From Candidatus Poribacteria bacterium (GTDB lineage: Bacteria > Poribacteria > WGA-4E > WGA-3G), in contig PYIY01000206.1 in NCBI GenBank assembly GCA_003635195.1, positions 1 to 58,689 on the forward strand: DNA of 58,689 nucleotides, written 5' to 3'. The position numbers and the translations under genes are program-made. This document shows, piece after piece, positions 38,076 through 47,027 of the stretch (its first letter is position 1; every line of letters begins with the position of its first letter). The notes beneath the pieces were generated by a model. It did not search any database. It had not been told where the DNA came from and was given only the letters and a program-made list of their open reading frames with translations.

Positions 38076-39710
38076 ATGCAGCTGAGCAACCGTAAAAAAC
38101 TTGTTATTATGAGTCTAATCTTACTTGTTGGGGTTATTATTTTGCTATCCGTTATCTATCACCAGACGGCGTTGTGGGAACCGGAACAGCACCTCATCAC
38201 ACTGCTTCCGAAATCTCCGGTCTGTTATCTGACGCTTAAGGAATTGAAAGGGTTGGTTGAGACTTTCAACCGTAGTGAATTAGGAAAACAGACAGCGGAA
38301 ATGCCGCTCCTCGCTGAGATTAAGGAACAACGTTGGTGGAGAGAGCTTGTCTTTCAGAAGCAGCTTTGGGAATACGAGATGGGGGGCAGACTCGACCTTA
38401 AGACGGTCACCGGCTATTTTGGTGAAGAAACGATTTTCGCTATCTACCAGCGCGAAGGAGAATTTACCTTTCTGCTCATTACAGCAGTAGGGGCGCAGGA
38501 GAAACTGAGCATTGAAGCAATGACGGCAACGGATGCAATCAATCCACGATACAAGCGTATCCAAAACGAATATGGCGAATTCACGATCAATACGATTACA
38601 GGGTATCCACGCGATTTCAGTTATACCTTCATCGGAAGAATTGGGATCTTAAGCCTCGATCCCACACTGTTGATAGAGACGCTTGACATCTACAATGCAG
38701 GGATCCCTGACGCGAAAACGGTACCCGAAAGGCGAAATTTCCTCACTGAGCACCCGATGACGACAGAGATTCAGGAAAACTATCGCCAAGACAAAAGCAC
38801 CGGATATATAAATATAAAACAGATCGCGCCGGTATTGAACACTCTTAAGTCCAACGCGCTTATTAAACAGATTTATGGAATGTTCGGAGAGACAGCGTTC
38901 TGGACATTTAGTAATCGGTATGAAGATGGCGTAATTATTTCACGGCATCACCTCCGCAAGCCCAGAGGCACAAACCAGAGCAAACTGTCTGCTGGAGATG
39001 ACACAAAACCGTTTCTCGCTTTGCCAGAACAAACCGCCTTTGCCACTACGTTTCCAGTACCAAATCAGCAGATGCGGGAACTCTTCGGCAATATTGATCT
39101 TTCCCAAGTTTTGGGAACAGATGTGACGATGATGTTGATTGCTCCCGGACCTGATGAGGTAACGGTAGTGCCTTCGTTAGTTCTGCTTGCGCGGACGAAA
39201 GCACCGGATGCATTAAAAGCGGTGTTGGACATCGTGAAACAGGGGAAAATTTCTGTCGCTGGCAAACCTCTTAAATTCCTTGAACTGCAAGATTACAACG
39301 GTGTCACCGTTCATCCGGTACAACTCCGTCTCAATTTTCTGTTGGCAGTTGCAGGTGGATATGCGATTGTTGATGACTATTTTGTCTTAAGCACAACACT
39401 AACAGGATTAAAGTCTGTGATTGATGCAACAATAGGTAAAACACCTGCGCTAAGCGATATAACATTCTCCGCAGATAAGAACGGCGTTCAGGTGTTCATT
39501 CAACCGGAACTGTTTGTGCCGGAGCTGAAACGTTTCCTACCGTTGGTAACTGTGCTTGGTTCACTTTCGGGGCAAGAGTTGGATGCGAGGTTGACGCAGC
39601 GCATCACTGAGAATCTGTTCCCTTTAGAGTCCCTCGGTCCCATTTCTGCTGAGGTGGATTTTGGTGAGCACGGCGTAGATGCGGAGGTTCGGATTGTTTT
39701 GGAGAAGTAA
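38076..39710 (+). CDS. Membrane-anchored hypothetical protein (DUF3352-like)
   Basis: The 544-residue protein starts with one transmembrane anchor (about residues 9-27, VIMSLILLVGVIILLSVIY) and then a large extracytoplasmic region. It has LITLLPKSPVCYLTLKEL near residue 40, FFGEET-like GYFGEETIFAIY near 111 and repeated long strand/helix units (FLLITAVGAQEKL, VVPSLVLLARTKAP). This arrangement recalls DUF3352-type proteins of unknown function, but the match is by layout and not by a diagnostic motif. It lies alone behind its own promoter. It has few cysteines. Confidence 0.65.
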   Translation: MQLSNRKKLVIMSLILLVGVIILLSVIYHQTALWEPEQHLITLLPKSPVCYLTLKELKGLVETFNRSELGKQTAEMPLLAEIKEQRWWRELVFQKQLWEYEMGGRLDLKTVTGYFGEETIFAIYQREGEFTFLLITAVGAQEKLSIEAMTATDAINPRYKRIQNEYGEFTINTITGYPRDFSYTFIGRIGILSLDPTLLIETLDIYNAGIPDAKTVPERRNFLTEHPMTTEIQENYRQDKSTGYINIKQIAPVLNTLKSNALIKQIYGMFGETAFWTFSNRYEDGVIISRHHLRKPRGTNQSKLSAGDDTKPFLALPEQTAFATTFPVPNQQMRELFGNIDLSQVLGTDVTMMLIAPGPDEVTVVPSLVLLARTKAPDALKAVLDIVKQGKISVAGKPLKFLELQDYNGVTVHPVQLRLNFLLAVAGGYAIVDDYFVLSTTLTGLKSVIDATIGKTPALSDITFSADKNGVQVFIQPELFVPELKRFLPLVTVLGSLSGQELDARLTQRITENLFPLESLGPISAEVDFGEHGVDAEVRIVLEK

Positions 39711-39795
39711 TCTGTTCTGTTCACATATATTAGATATTCAACAATTTTTGTGGTATGCTTGTAACATGCAGCTAGCTAAATAAAGGAGTTTTACG

Positions 39796-40143
39796 ATGGA
39801 AAAAGAGACCCTTGAAACTATTGCCCAGCGTTTAGATCAGTTAGAGAAGACGGTCGCGGAGCTGAGTCAAAAACTCTCCTCAGTTGTTGAGAAAGTGGCG
39901 ACAGATATTCCAATGGGTCCCGAGGCAAGGGCAAAGATGAGGGGAGCTGAAGCCCTAAAAAACAGCAAGCGAGAAGCACATATCACTGAGAAGATTTTAG
40001 ACGAACTGTTTGAAAAATTGGGAATTCCACCTGATTTTGATCCCGGTACTATTGAAGAACTTCATGAAAGTATGAGGCAACACGGTATTCGTGCTGAGGA
40101 TAACGAGTTTAGTAGGGCAATTATTGAAGAGCGGGAGAAATAA
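39796..40143 (+). CDS. Coiled-coil protein, probable antitoxin partner of the PIN toxin
   Basis: The start follows AAAGGAG with good spacing. The 115-residue protein begins with a heptad-patterned helix (LETIAQRLDQLEKTVAELSQ) and continues with a helical, acidic part (EKILDELFEKLGIPPDF). Its stop is two bases before the start of a PIN-domain gene, the standard order of VapBC pairs. It does not look like a usual VapB with an AbrB or ribbon-helix-helix DNA-binding N-terminus, so the antitoxin assignment rests on context. Confidence 0.6.
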   Translation: MEKETLETIAQRLDQLEKTVAELSQKLSSVVEKVATDIPMGPEARAKMRGAEALKNSKREAHITEKILDELFEKLGIPPDFDPGTIEELHESMRQHGIRAEDNEFSRAIIEEREK

Positions 40144-40145
40144 TT

Positions 40146-40643
40146 TTGTACTACTTCTATTTCGATGCAAGTGCACTGGTCAAACGGTATACTCGCGAGT
40201 CTGGTAGCGATAAAATGCTCTTTCTCTTTTCCAATATCCCTTTGGCCCGTTTATCATGTTTGACAATTGGTGCGATTGAAGTCTTTTGGATCTGTGTCCG
40301 TAAACAAAACGACGGTCGTATCACAAACCATCAGTTTGAAAGGGCTGTTACTCTCTTAAGAGGTGAAGTAATCAATACTCAATCAGATTTCAAAACGATT
40401 TCGGTTCCAGATTCGCTTGTTTGGAGCTCAATAGATTTAATTGAAACCTATTCTCTCAATAGTGTGGATGCAATGGTTTTACGTTCCGCTTTAGATATCG
40501 CAACAGAACTGCGCAGTACAGGCGATAGGTTGGTCCTCGTTGCCTCAGACCAACGCCTTCTCCGAGCGGCTCGTGCAGAAGGCTTGCAAGTCTTCAGTCC
40601 CGAAATAGATTCACAACAGATACTCATAGATTGGATAGATTAA
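40146..40643 (+). CDS. PIN-domain ribonuclease (VapC-like toxin)
   Basis: The 165-residue protein carries the PIN-domain acidic residues: D7 in YFDASALVKRY, E45 in IGAIEVFW, D108 in NSVDAMVL and D135 in VASDQRLL. PIN toxins cut tRNA or rRNA and are held in check by their antitoxin. The start is a TTG behind GGGAG, two bases after the upstream stop, so expression is coupled to the coiled-coil protein. The oxidoreductase gene starts five bases later but is probably only a neighbour. Confidence 0.85.
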   Translation: MYYFYFDASALVKRYTRESGSDKMLFLFSNIPLARLSCLTIGAIEVFWICVRKQNDGRITNHQFERAVTLLRGEVINTQSDFKTISVPDSLVWSSIDLIETYSLNSVDAMVLRSALDIATELRSTGDRLVLVASDQRLLRAARAEGLQVFSPEIDSQQILIDWID

Positions 40644-40647
40644 CGTA

Positions 40648-41700
40648 ATGAACACAAAAATTGGTATCGGTATCATAAGTTTCGCACACGGACACGCCAA
40701 CGCCTATTGCAACCAGATGAAGGCGTTTGATGATGTTCAACTTATCGCATGTTGGGACGATAACAGTGAGCGCGGCGAAGCCGCCGCAGCGCAATACGGT
40801 ATGAATTACTCGCCGCATCTTGAAGATGTTGTCAACCACCCTGAGATTCACGCTGTCATTGTAACCTGCGAAACAAATCGGCACGCAGAGATGGTAGCAG
40901 CAGCAGCATCGGAAGGGAAGCACATTCTCTGTCAGAAACCGATGGCACTCACATTGGAGGATTGTGATCGGATTGCAGCGGTTGTCGAGAAGACCGGCGT
41001 TAAGTTTATGATGGGTTACCAGATGCGACGCGACCCAGCGAATATCGCGATGAAAGAACTCATTGACAGCGGTGTGTTGGGTAAAATTGGCGTGTTGCGT
41101 CGCCGACACTGTATCAATGCATTGTTCAGCGAGGCTTTTGTGACGGGACCCAGTCGCTGGCATATTGACCCAGAAAAGAATATGGGAATGTTCATGGACG
41201 ATGCCTCCCACGCTACTGATTTTATCTACTGGATGCTCGGCAAACCGACGAGTGTTATTGCCGAAATTGATAACATCTTGACGGATGTTGCACCTGATGA
41301 CACGGGGTTGGCGGTCTATAGATTCGCGGGTGGAGAGATGGCGATTCTACTGAATACGTCTGTGACGCTCGCGGGTGAAAATACGACCGAAATCTATGGT
41401 GATCAAGGTGTAGTGATACAGAACTATGGGGACGCGCCCTCGTGTAATATCCCGCGTCGAGCAGATGCTGTCGCGCTTAAGTTGTATACAACAGATGAAC
41501 CGTCGTGGAAGGACCTCGGTATCCCTATTCCTGATGGTCATGGTGAACGGATAGCGGGTGTGCCACGTCCGTTTATTGACTGTCTCAAGAACGATACGGA
41601 ACCTGATGTTACAGTAGAAGATGGACGGGTTACAGTAGAGATGATATTAGGTGCCTACCGTTCAGCACAAGAGGGACGACGCATCACATTTCCGCTCTAA
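40648..41700 (+). CDS. Gfo/Idh/MocA family oxidoreductase
   Basis: The 350-residue protein has an N-terminal Rossmann domain and the characteristic K97-P98 in LCQKPMALT, which places the catalytic lysine, followed by the mixed alpha/beta domain (VGYQ-like MMGYQMRRDP, DDASHATDFIYWMLG). The nucleotide loop reads GIGIISFAHGHA and departs from the usual GxGxxG. Such enzymes oxidise or reduce sugars and cyclitols with NAD(P). It lies five bases after the PIN toxin gene and converges with an SDR gene. The substrate is unknown. Confidence 0.92.
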   Translation: MNTKIGIGIISFAHGHANAYCNQMKAFDDVQLIACWDDNSERGEAAAAQYGMNYSPHLEDVVNHPEIHAVIVTCETNRHAEMVAAAASEGKHILCQKPMALTLEDCDRIAAVVEKTGVKFMMGYQMRRDPANIAMKELIDSGVLGKIGVLRRRHCINALFSEAFVTGPSRWHIDPEKNMGMFMDDASHATDFIYWMLGKPTSVIAEIDNILTDVAPDDTGLAVYRFAGGEMAILLNTSVTLAGENTTEIYGDQGVVIQNYGDAPSCNIPRRADAVALKLYTTDEPSWKDLGIPIPDGHGERIAGVPRPFIDCLKNDTEPDVTVEDGRVTVEMILGAYRSAQEGRRITFPL

Positions 41701-41725
41701 AAATGTGGCACTTCGTTCTTGGAGC

Positions 41726-42460
41726 TTACGGACTATTTCGACGCATGATACTGAGAATCTGACCTGTCATGCCGGTAGCAGGAGATTGTGTTGCGAGGAA
41801 AAGTGCCGAAGCGACAACCTGTTCCGGTTCTTTCCACGGATCGCTTTGTGCTCTGAAGGTTCCTGAGTTTTCCCAAGCAGGCTTTGAAAGTTCCGTTTTC
41901 ACAGGACCCGGAATAAGGACGTTCGCGATGATGCCATCTTCCCATACCTCTTCGGCAATCGACTGCGTTAGTCCGTGCAGTGCTGCTTTAGAGGCACAAT
42001 AGACACTGAGGTTCGAGCGGCCAACCTGCCCCATACCGGAACCGACGTTGATAATATTCCCGCTGCCCTGTTGCTGCATGATTGGCAACGCGGCACGGCA
42101 GCCGTGGACAACACCCATCACATTAATCTGCCATCCCTGTTCCCACTCTTCGTCTGTGCTATCCAGAAAAGGCCCTCGCGGATTGATCCCTGCGTTATTG
42201 ACGAGGATATCTATCCGTCCGAAATGGTCTACGGTCTTCTGAATGAGGTTCTCTACGTCTGCGCGGATTCGCAAGTCGGTTGGCACGACGAGGACTTCAC
42301 CACCTTTTGCTGTTATCTCTGTAGCGACTTCCTTGAGTTGTGAGGGACTTCGTGCAGCGATGACAACGCGCGCGCCCTCGGCAGCATAAGCAATAGCAAT
42401 AGCTCTACCGATCCCGCGTCCGCCACCGGTGATAATAGCGACTTTGTCTGTGAGTTGCAT
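41726..42460 (-). CDS. Short-chain dehydrogenase/reductase
   Basis: The 244-residue classical SDR has the cofactor motif TGGGRGIG (11-18), NNAG (88-91), S141 and the catalytic Y154-x3-K158 (VYCASKAAL). The acidic or basic residue after the second strand (AARSPSQ) suggests preference for NADPH. The end (GQILSIMRRNSP) lacks the usual GxxxxVDGG block. It starts after AAGGAATTC. Its 3' end is 25 bases from that of the oxidoreductase gene, so the two converge. Confidence 0.93.
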   Translation of the reverse strand: MQLTDKVAIITGGGRGIGRAIAIAYAAEGARVVIAARSPSQLKEVATEITAKGGEVLVVPTDLRIRADVENLIQKTVDHFGRIDILVNNAGINPRGPFLDSTDEEWEQGWQINVMGVVHGCRAALPIMQQQGSGNIINVGSGMGQVGRSNLSVYCASKAALHGLTQSIAEEVWEDGIIANVLIPGPVKTELSKPAWENSGTFRAQSDPWKEPEQVVASALFLATQSPATGMTGQILSIMRRNSP

Positions 42461-42497
42461 GATGAATTCCTTGTAGATTACTATCGGTGTTCCGCTG

Positions 42498-43313
42498 TCA
42501 TTGTGTGCGATGCCACATATTAATCAGGCGTGTCAAGTGCGATCGGCTCGCTTTAACTTTCCGCTCTAAATCTTTTGCGAGTCCAGAGAGCAGGTCTGTC
42601 CCTGCTTTCTTAGCGTTTTCTACTTGTTGTTTGAGTTGATAGGTGCGTCCTGTCTTAAGTCGATTTATCTCTAAGCGCAATTCACTCGCTGCACGATTAA
42701 GGCTTCGGAGTTCTGTCTGTAACATTGCCCATTTTTCGGCAGCTGTTTTTTCAGAGATGTCTGGTTCTGTTTCACCAAGACTTAACCGCTCAAGGGTCTG
42801 AATATCGTGTTCGTGATATGCCCGGTTAATAAGGGGCATCAGCTGTTTTCGTCTGTGTTGTTCTTTGGTATCTACGGTTTTGTCGGGGTGGTACCGTTTA
42901 GCGAGTTTACGGTAGAGATTTTGCAGGTTTTTTGGTTTCGGTGCGGGGTGCTCGTCCTCTTGAGAGGACGGTTGCGGATCGTCTATTTCCTTGTGTGCGT
43001 CAACACGTGCGCGGCTTGCTCTAAAGCAGGATTCGACACGCGCCTCTATCTCCTCCTCGCTGACATTTTCTCGTCGCAGTTGTAGCCGCAGGCTATATTC
43101 CTTTGTTTCAAGTTCAACTTTATCAAGTTCGAGGTAGTAGTGACTGATATGCGCATTGTATTGATGCTGAAATACATCAACTTCTGACTTGAGTTTTTCA
43201 ATTGTTAAGGTGAGTTCCTCTACCTGCTCCCGTTTTGCTTCAATCGCATCGAGTAGCCGATCGGTTTCTTTGTCATTGATGGTATTGACATGAACTAAGG
43301 CGGTAGGTTTCAT
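42498..43313 (-). CDS. Coiled-coil J-domain protein
   Basis: The 271-residue protein begins with a long coiled coil (about 15-105), has a charged linker and then a DnaJ-type J domain at about 128-175 with YRKLAKRYHPDKT; the HPD motif is at 142-144. A second coiled coil follows (about 185-255). J domains stimulate the ATPase of Hsp70/DnaK, so this is probably a specialised co-chaperone or a scaffold that recruits DnaK. It lacks the Gly/Phe and zinc regions of DnaJ. The ribosome site is weak. It lies alone between an SDR gene and infA. Confidence 0.82.
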   Translation of the reverse strand: MKPTALVHVNTINDKETDRLLDAIEAKREQVEELTLTIEKLKSEVDVFQHQYNAHISHYYLELDKVELETKEYSLRLQLRRENVSEEEIEARVESCFRASRARVDAHKEIDDPQPSSQEDEHPAPKPKNLQNLYRKLAKRYHPDKTVDTKEQHRRKQLMPLINRAYHEHDIQTLERLSLGETEPDISEKTAAEKWAMLQTELRSLNRAASELRLEINRLKTGRTYQLKQQVENAKKAGTDLLSGLAKDLERKVKASRSHLTRLINMWHRTQ

Positions 43314-43335
43314 AGGAATTTCCCGTCGAGTTGCA

Positions 43336-43422
43336 AAGGCGAATTGCCTTGTAAAAAGATGCGCGCTGGAAAGCGCGCCTACGGCTATCCTGACGAGTGC
43401 GCGGCGGGAAACCGCGCCTACA
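43336..43422. repeat. Cluster of three REP-like palindromes
   Basis: AAGGC/GCCTT (43336-43350), GCGCGC/GCGCGC around TGGAAA (43361-43378) and GCGCGG/CCGCGC around CGGGAAA (43399-43417) lie head to tail between infA and the J-domain gene. The last two share the plan GCGCGs-NGGAAA-sCGCGCCTAC. They may act as REP-like mRNA stabilisers or be mobile palindromes. Confidence 0.6.
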
Positions 43423-43439
43423 AGTCTCTATTTAGAAAA

Positions 43440-43808
43440 CTACTTTTTCCGGTAGGTGATACGTCCTCGCGTGAGATCATACGGGGATAATTCTACAGTC
43501 ACCTTGTCCCCGGGCAAAATTTTGATAAAAAACTTCCGCATTCTGCCGGAGATGTGGGCAAGGATCTGATGTTTGTTGTCCAATTCCACGCGAAACATTG
43601 CATTTGGTAAAGGTTCCACGACGGTGCCTTCAACCTCTATTTTATCGTTTTTTGAGGAAGTTTGCACTTCATCTTCGTCTTGGATTTCTACCTCAAGATC
43701 AGCATCGACATCTTTTCGCTTTTTGGGTTGTGACTTTCGCTTCTGACGCGGTGGATTGGTATACCGCGTTTGCGATTTTCGTTTGTTTCCTGAAGGTTTA
43801 CGACTCAC
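43440..43808 (-). CDS. infA: Translation initiation factor IF-1 with N-terminal extension
   Basis: The last 72 residues (IEVEGTVVEPLPNAMFRVEL, AHISGRMRKFFIKILPGDKV, TVELSPYDLTRGRITYRKK) are a standard IF-1 OB fold that binds the ribosomal A site. I start it at the GTG at 43808, which lies nine bases after AAAAGGAG. This gives a 122-residue protein with about 50 extra residues: a very basic stretch (KPSGNKRKSQTRYTNPPRQK) then an acidic one (DVDADLEVEIQDEDE). Normal IF-1 is 70-75 residues, so the tail is unusual. An internal start would restore a normal length but has no clear site. Confidence 0.9.
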   Translation of the reverse strand: MSRKPSGNKRKSQTRYTNPPRQKRKSQPKKRKDVDADLEVEIQDEDEVQTSSKNDKIEVEGTVVEPLPNAMFRVELDNKHQILAHISGRMRKFFIKILPGDKVTVELSPYDLTRGRITYRKK

Positions 43809-43901
43809 AGTATAAATCTCCTTTTTGTAGGTGTGGTCAAATGCTTTCTTGTGGGCATCCGGTAAACACCTACGGGCTGGTGTGCTTACAAAGTACACCT
43901 A

Positions 43902-44693
43902 TTATTCGTCTTCGAGACTAAAATGTTTTCCGGCTTCAACAACAAGTTCTCGGAAGTAATCGGTAGCGAGTTGCAATTGCGTTTCGGCTTCCGCTTTGTC
44001 CGTACTTGTTGCGACTAAATCGACGGGCATAGTGCTTCCGTCCGCTTTGCGGAGCGAGACATACGCCTTTAGATAGACATCTGGGTGGCGTTCCATCACT
44101 TTTTGCATCAGTGGTGAAACTTCGGCTTCAAACATACTGACATAAACCCGCGCCGTGGTGATTTCTGCGCGGTAGCGTTCAGCGATTAACGGTTGAATAT
44201 AAGTTTCAAAGATAGCTTTCATCTCACGGGGCGGCCCGGGCATCATCATGATTGTTGATTCTTTGTGTTCAACGCTGATACAGGGTGCCCAACCTGCTGG
44301 GTTCTGCGAGACGGTAGCGGTTTCTGGTATAGTTGCCATTTTTGTGAGTGCTTCACTGAGAGCGTCATTTTCTGACATCTCGCGGCGTTTCCGAAATTCG
44401 GCGATAGTCTCTTCGCTCACGACAGGTTTCGTACCGATGAGAGATGCTACAACCGCGACAGTCATATCGTCAGGGGTGGGTCCAAGGCCGCCGGTTGTCA
44501 GGATAAGAGACGTTTCGCGTTTAACTGCGGAATCCAATGCTTCGGACATCTCCTCGGCATCGTCGCGTAGCATCGTAACCCTTCGTAGTTCCCCACCGAT
44601 CTGAAGGATCTGCTGCGCAATCCAGTGGGCATTAGTATCCTGAATCTGTCCGAGTACTAACTCTGTGCCGATCGAAAATAGTTCAATTGCCAC
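43902..44693 (-). CDS. cinA: CinA-type competence/damage protein, N-terminal domain only
   Basis: The 263-residue protein is the molybdopterin-binding-fold (MoCF) half of CinA: FSIGTELVLGQIQDTNA at the start, LTTGGLGPTPDD (65-76) and MMMPGPPREM. CinA proteins also act as ADP-ribose pyrophosphatases in NAD recycling. The C-terminal nicotinamide mononucleotide deamidase domain found in many bacteria is absent; some species have only this half. The start is a GTG after AAAGGAGGAG. It lies 12 bases after an alpha/beta hydrolase gene, but no functional link is evident. Confidence 0.88.
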   Translation of the reverse strand: MAIELFSIGTELVLGQIQDTNAHWIAQQILQIGGELRRVTMLRDDAEEMSEALDSAVKRETSLILTTGGLGPTPDDMTVAVVASLIGTKPVVSEETIAEFRKRREMSENDALSEALTKMATIPETATVSQNPAGWAPCISVEHKESTIMMMPGPPREMKAIFETYIQPLIAERYRAEITTARVYVSMFEAEVSPLMQKVMERHPDVYLKAYVSLRKADGSTMPVDLVATSTDKAEAETQLQLATDYFRELVVEAGKHFSLEDE

Positions 44694-44705
44694 AGTCTCC
44701 TCCTT

Positions 44706-45746
44706 TTAGAGTGCCCGTTTGAGAAATTCAAATGCCCCGACACCGTAGAAGCTATGTCCCGCCTCAAACACCTCGAATCCGATTTTGTCATCGGCACCGA
44801 AGCAGTTGAAAATCGATTTTGCTTTGTTAACCGCGAATCGCGTCGCTTCAATCGGAAAAATCGTATCTTCGGTACCGGATTCGATAAATAGGGCGCGTGG
44901 GGCAATCAACCCTGCGATATCGTACATCTCTGCATATTGTAGCACATTCGGTATGTAGTTGTCTATACAATGGCTTAGACTCAGGATACTGTCCCGAAAG
45001 GTATTGAAATAGCCGCTGACGACAGCAGCCTTGATACGTGTATCCAGTGCTGCGGTGAAGAAGGTTGTTGTGCCGCCGCCAGAGATCCCCATGATACCGA
45101 GACGGTTCATATCGACTTCAGGACGGGTTGATAGATAGTCAAACGCCCGCATAGCATCATAGACCCGCCAACCTACCATCGTATGTCCTAACAGGAGTGC
45201 GGCACCCGCACTCGGTTGGCACGATGAGCTTCCACCACCCTTTTGATGGGCGACGGCATCGCGACGGTGCCCGAACCCGAATTGTTCGATAGCAAGCACG
45301 CTGTAACCGTGTGCTAAACATTGGAGTGCGAAATCGTTCTGATACCCTCCCCATTCCGCACGTATGCTATCATCTTCCTCAATCCCAACGATGTCATCCA
45401 CACCGCGCCCGTGTCCTGCTAAACAGAGAATCGTCGGGTTTGGTGTTGAACTGTCAGTATGCTTCGGAGAGAGGAAGTAACCGAAAATAACCGAATGCGG
45501 ACGACTTTTGAACTGCACTGTCTCGCGGATGTAGTCTGGGAATTCATGTGTCTCCAAGACTTCCGGTTGTAAGGCACATTTCTCTTGTGGAAAACCGCCG
45601 ACTAATTCCGCAAGTTTTGCCCGCAACGCAACCTGCCACGCTTCTGCTTCAGCCACAGTCGTCGCCTGAAATGCAAGTTGGCGAGGTGTTTCAGCGTATA
45701 ACTGGTGTGTAAATGCTAAAGTGTCTCTTTCCTGTTCGTGATGCAT
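44706..45746 (-). CDS. Alpha/beta hydrolase (acetyl xylan esterase-like)
   Basis: The 346-residue protein has the serine nucleophile S222 in MGISGGG, D294 in ESGTEDTIFP and H331 in FEAGHSFY, the complete catalytic triad of the fold. The oxyanion motif GHGRG lies at 111-115. It resembles Abhydrolase_7 or acetyl-xylan-esterase-type proteins. There is no signal peptide, so it should act in the cytoplasm. It starts after AAAGG. The substrate cannot be told. It lies in a minus-strand run with the DUF1015 and CinA-type genes. Confidence 0.88.
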   Translation of the reverse strand: MHHEQERDTLAFTHQLYAETPRQLAFQATTVAEAEAWQVALRAKLAELVGGFPQEKCALQPEVLETHEFPDYIRETVQFKSRPHSVIFGYFLSPKHTDSSTPNPTILCLAGHGRGVDDIVGIEEDDSIRAEWGGYQNDFALQCLAHGYSVLAIEQFGFGHRRDAVAHQKGGGSSSCQPSAGAALLLGHTMVGWRVYDAMRAFDYLSTRPEVDMNRLGIMGISGGGTTTFFTAALDTRIKAAVVSGYFNTFRDSILSLSHCIDNYIPNVLQYAEMYDIAGLIAPRALFIESGTEDTIFPIEATRFAVNKAKSIFNCFGADDKIGFEVFEAGHSFYGVGAFEFLKRAL

Positions 45747-45763
45747 CGTTTTACCTTTATAAT

Positions 45764-47014
45764 TTATCGGTTCAACAAGTTCAAAACGAAACCGGTTGCC
45801 ATCTTCGGGTAGAAATAAGTCGATTTCTGTGGCATTGTCAAACCCGCCATAGCCACTTCCAAGACCTGTTCAACCGGTGTTGGGTTCATAAGCAGCGCGA
45901 CACTATCTGTCTTACCCTTTACGTGTGCCACGGCATCATCGGCATAAGCGGTGTAACTAATATGATCCGCCAACGCCTCAACTTGGAACATCTCTTTGAT
46001 GAGGGTTTCTTGAACGAGTGTTACGTCTAATTGGTCCAGTATTGTTGAATGCGGGATTAGTAAGCGGTAGTTATTGTCTGCTGTATACATACCGATCGCA
46101 GGCGATTTCCCTTTCAGCGTATCCAATTTTGCCATAAGGTCTGCTTGTGTGTCAAGCTTATGTACTTCAAACACTTCAGGCAGTTTGGCGGTAGCGTGGG
46201 CAATTTGATTAGCGTTGAGGTTATCCAACAGCCGGTGAATTGCTAAAACAGCCAAGCCCGGTGATTCCATTCTGACAAGGTTCACCATCATATACCGGTA
46301 GCCGGATAATCCAGTGTGTGCCATTTCATCTCGAAAAGCGAGCGCGGTTTCATAACGATGGTGTCCATCGGCGATGAGGAGTGGTTTCGATGAAAAAAGG
46401 TTTTGGATTTCAGTATTGCGTTCTGTATCGTTTAAGCACCAGAATTGGTGTGTGCTTCCGAAGGTCTCATCACAGTCAATCTCGGGTCGGTGTGCCTTGG
46501 TAAAGCCTTCCATTATCTGTTCAATGTCACCAGTAGGATCGGCATAGAGGAGGAAAATAGGACTGAGGTTTGCGTGGCATTCACGCATGAGATTGAGCCG
46601 GTCAGCCTTCGGTCCTGCGTGGGTTTTTTCGTGCGGTAAGACGACACGGTTTTCAAAAGGTTCGAGCTTCACGAGTCCGATTAGGGCACGACGTGTATAG
46701 TTTTTTCCGTCTGGTGCGTTAAACGATTGGTCGTAGATGTAATAGCGTGGTGTCGTATCCTGTACGAGCGTCCCGTCCGAGATCCACTGGTTCATGAGTG
46801 TCGCGGCGCGTGTGTATCGATTTGCCTCGTCGGTGTCATCATCAAATGGTTGGCTCAGAATTAAGCGGATAATATTGGCAGGGTGACGTGCCTCTAAAGC
46901 GACCTGTTCTTCGGGTTTGATGACATCGTACGGTGGTGCTATGACGTTCACAAGCCCTTTTACTTTAGTTGCGTCGTAGCGTAACCCGTGAAACGGAATA
47001 ACTGTTGTTTCCAT
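45764..47014 (-). CDS. DUF1015 family protein
   Basis: I start it at the ATG at 47014, four bases after AAGGAG. The 416-residue protein shows the DUF1015 (COG4198) landmarks: IPFHGLRYDATKVKGL near the N-terminus, VIAPPYDVIKPEE, NIIRLILSQPF, ALIGLVKLEPFENRVVLPHE and LLIADGHHRYETALAFRDE. The function is not established; in other genomes it often neighbours serine-pathway genes. It directly follows a cysteine synthase gene here (13 bases), which supports a link to serine/cysteine metabolism. That link is inference. Confidence 0.9.
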   Translation of the reverse strand: METTVIPFHGLRYDATKVKGLVNVIAPPYDVIKPEEQVALEARHPANIIRLILSQPFDDDTDEANRYTRAATLMNQWISDGTLVQDTTPRYYIYDQSFNAPDGKNYTRRALIGLVKLEPFENRVVLPHEKTHAGPKADRLNLMRECHANLSPIFLLYADPTGDIEQIMEGFTKAHRPEIDCDETFGSTHQFWCLNDTERNTEIQNLFSSKPLLIADGHHRYETALAFRDEMAHTGLSGYRYMMVNLVRMESPGLAVLAIHRLLDNLNANQIAHATAKLPEVFEVHKLDTQADLMAKLDTLKGKSPAIGMYTADNNYRLLIPHSTILDQLDVTLVQETLIKEMFQVEALADHISYTAYADDAVAHVKGKTDSVALLMNPTPVEQVLEVAMAGLTMPQKSTYFYPKMATGFVLNLLNR

Positions 47015-47027
47015 GAATCTCCTTGGG

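Noticed and set aside
40624..41211. 195-residue open frame antisense to the oxidoreductase
   Set aside because: The other strand encodes a complete Gfo/Idh/MocA protein; His/Cys richness here is a codon-shadow effect.
43336..43422. CRISPR-like repeat cluster
   Set aside because: The palindromes differ from each other and there is no regular spacer length or cas gene in the window.
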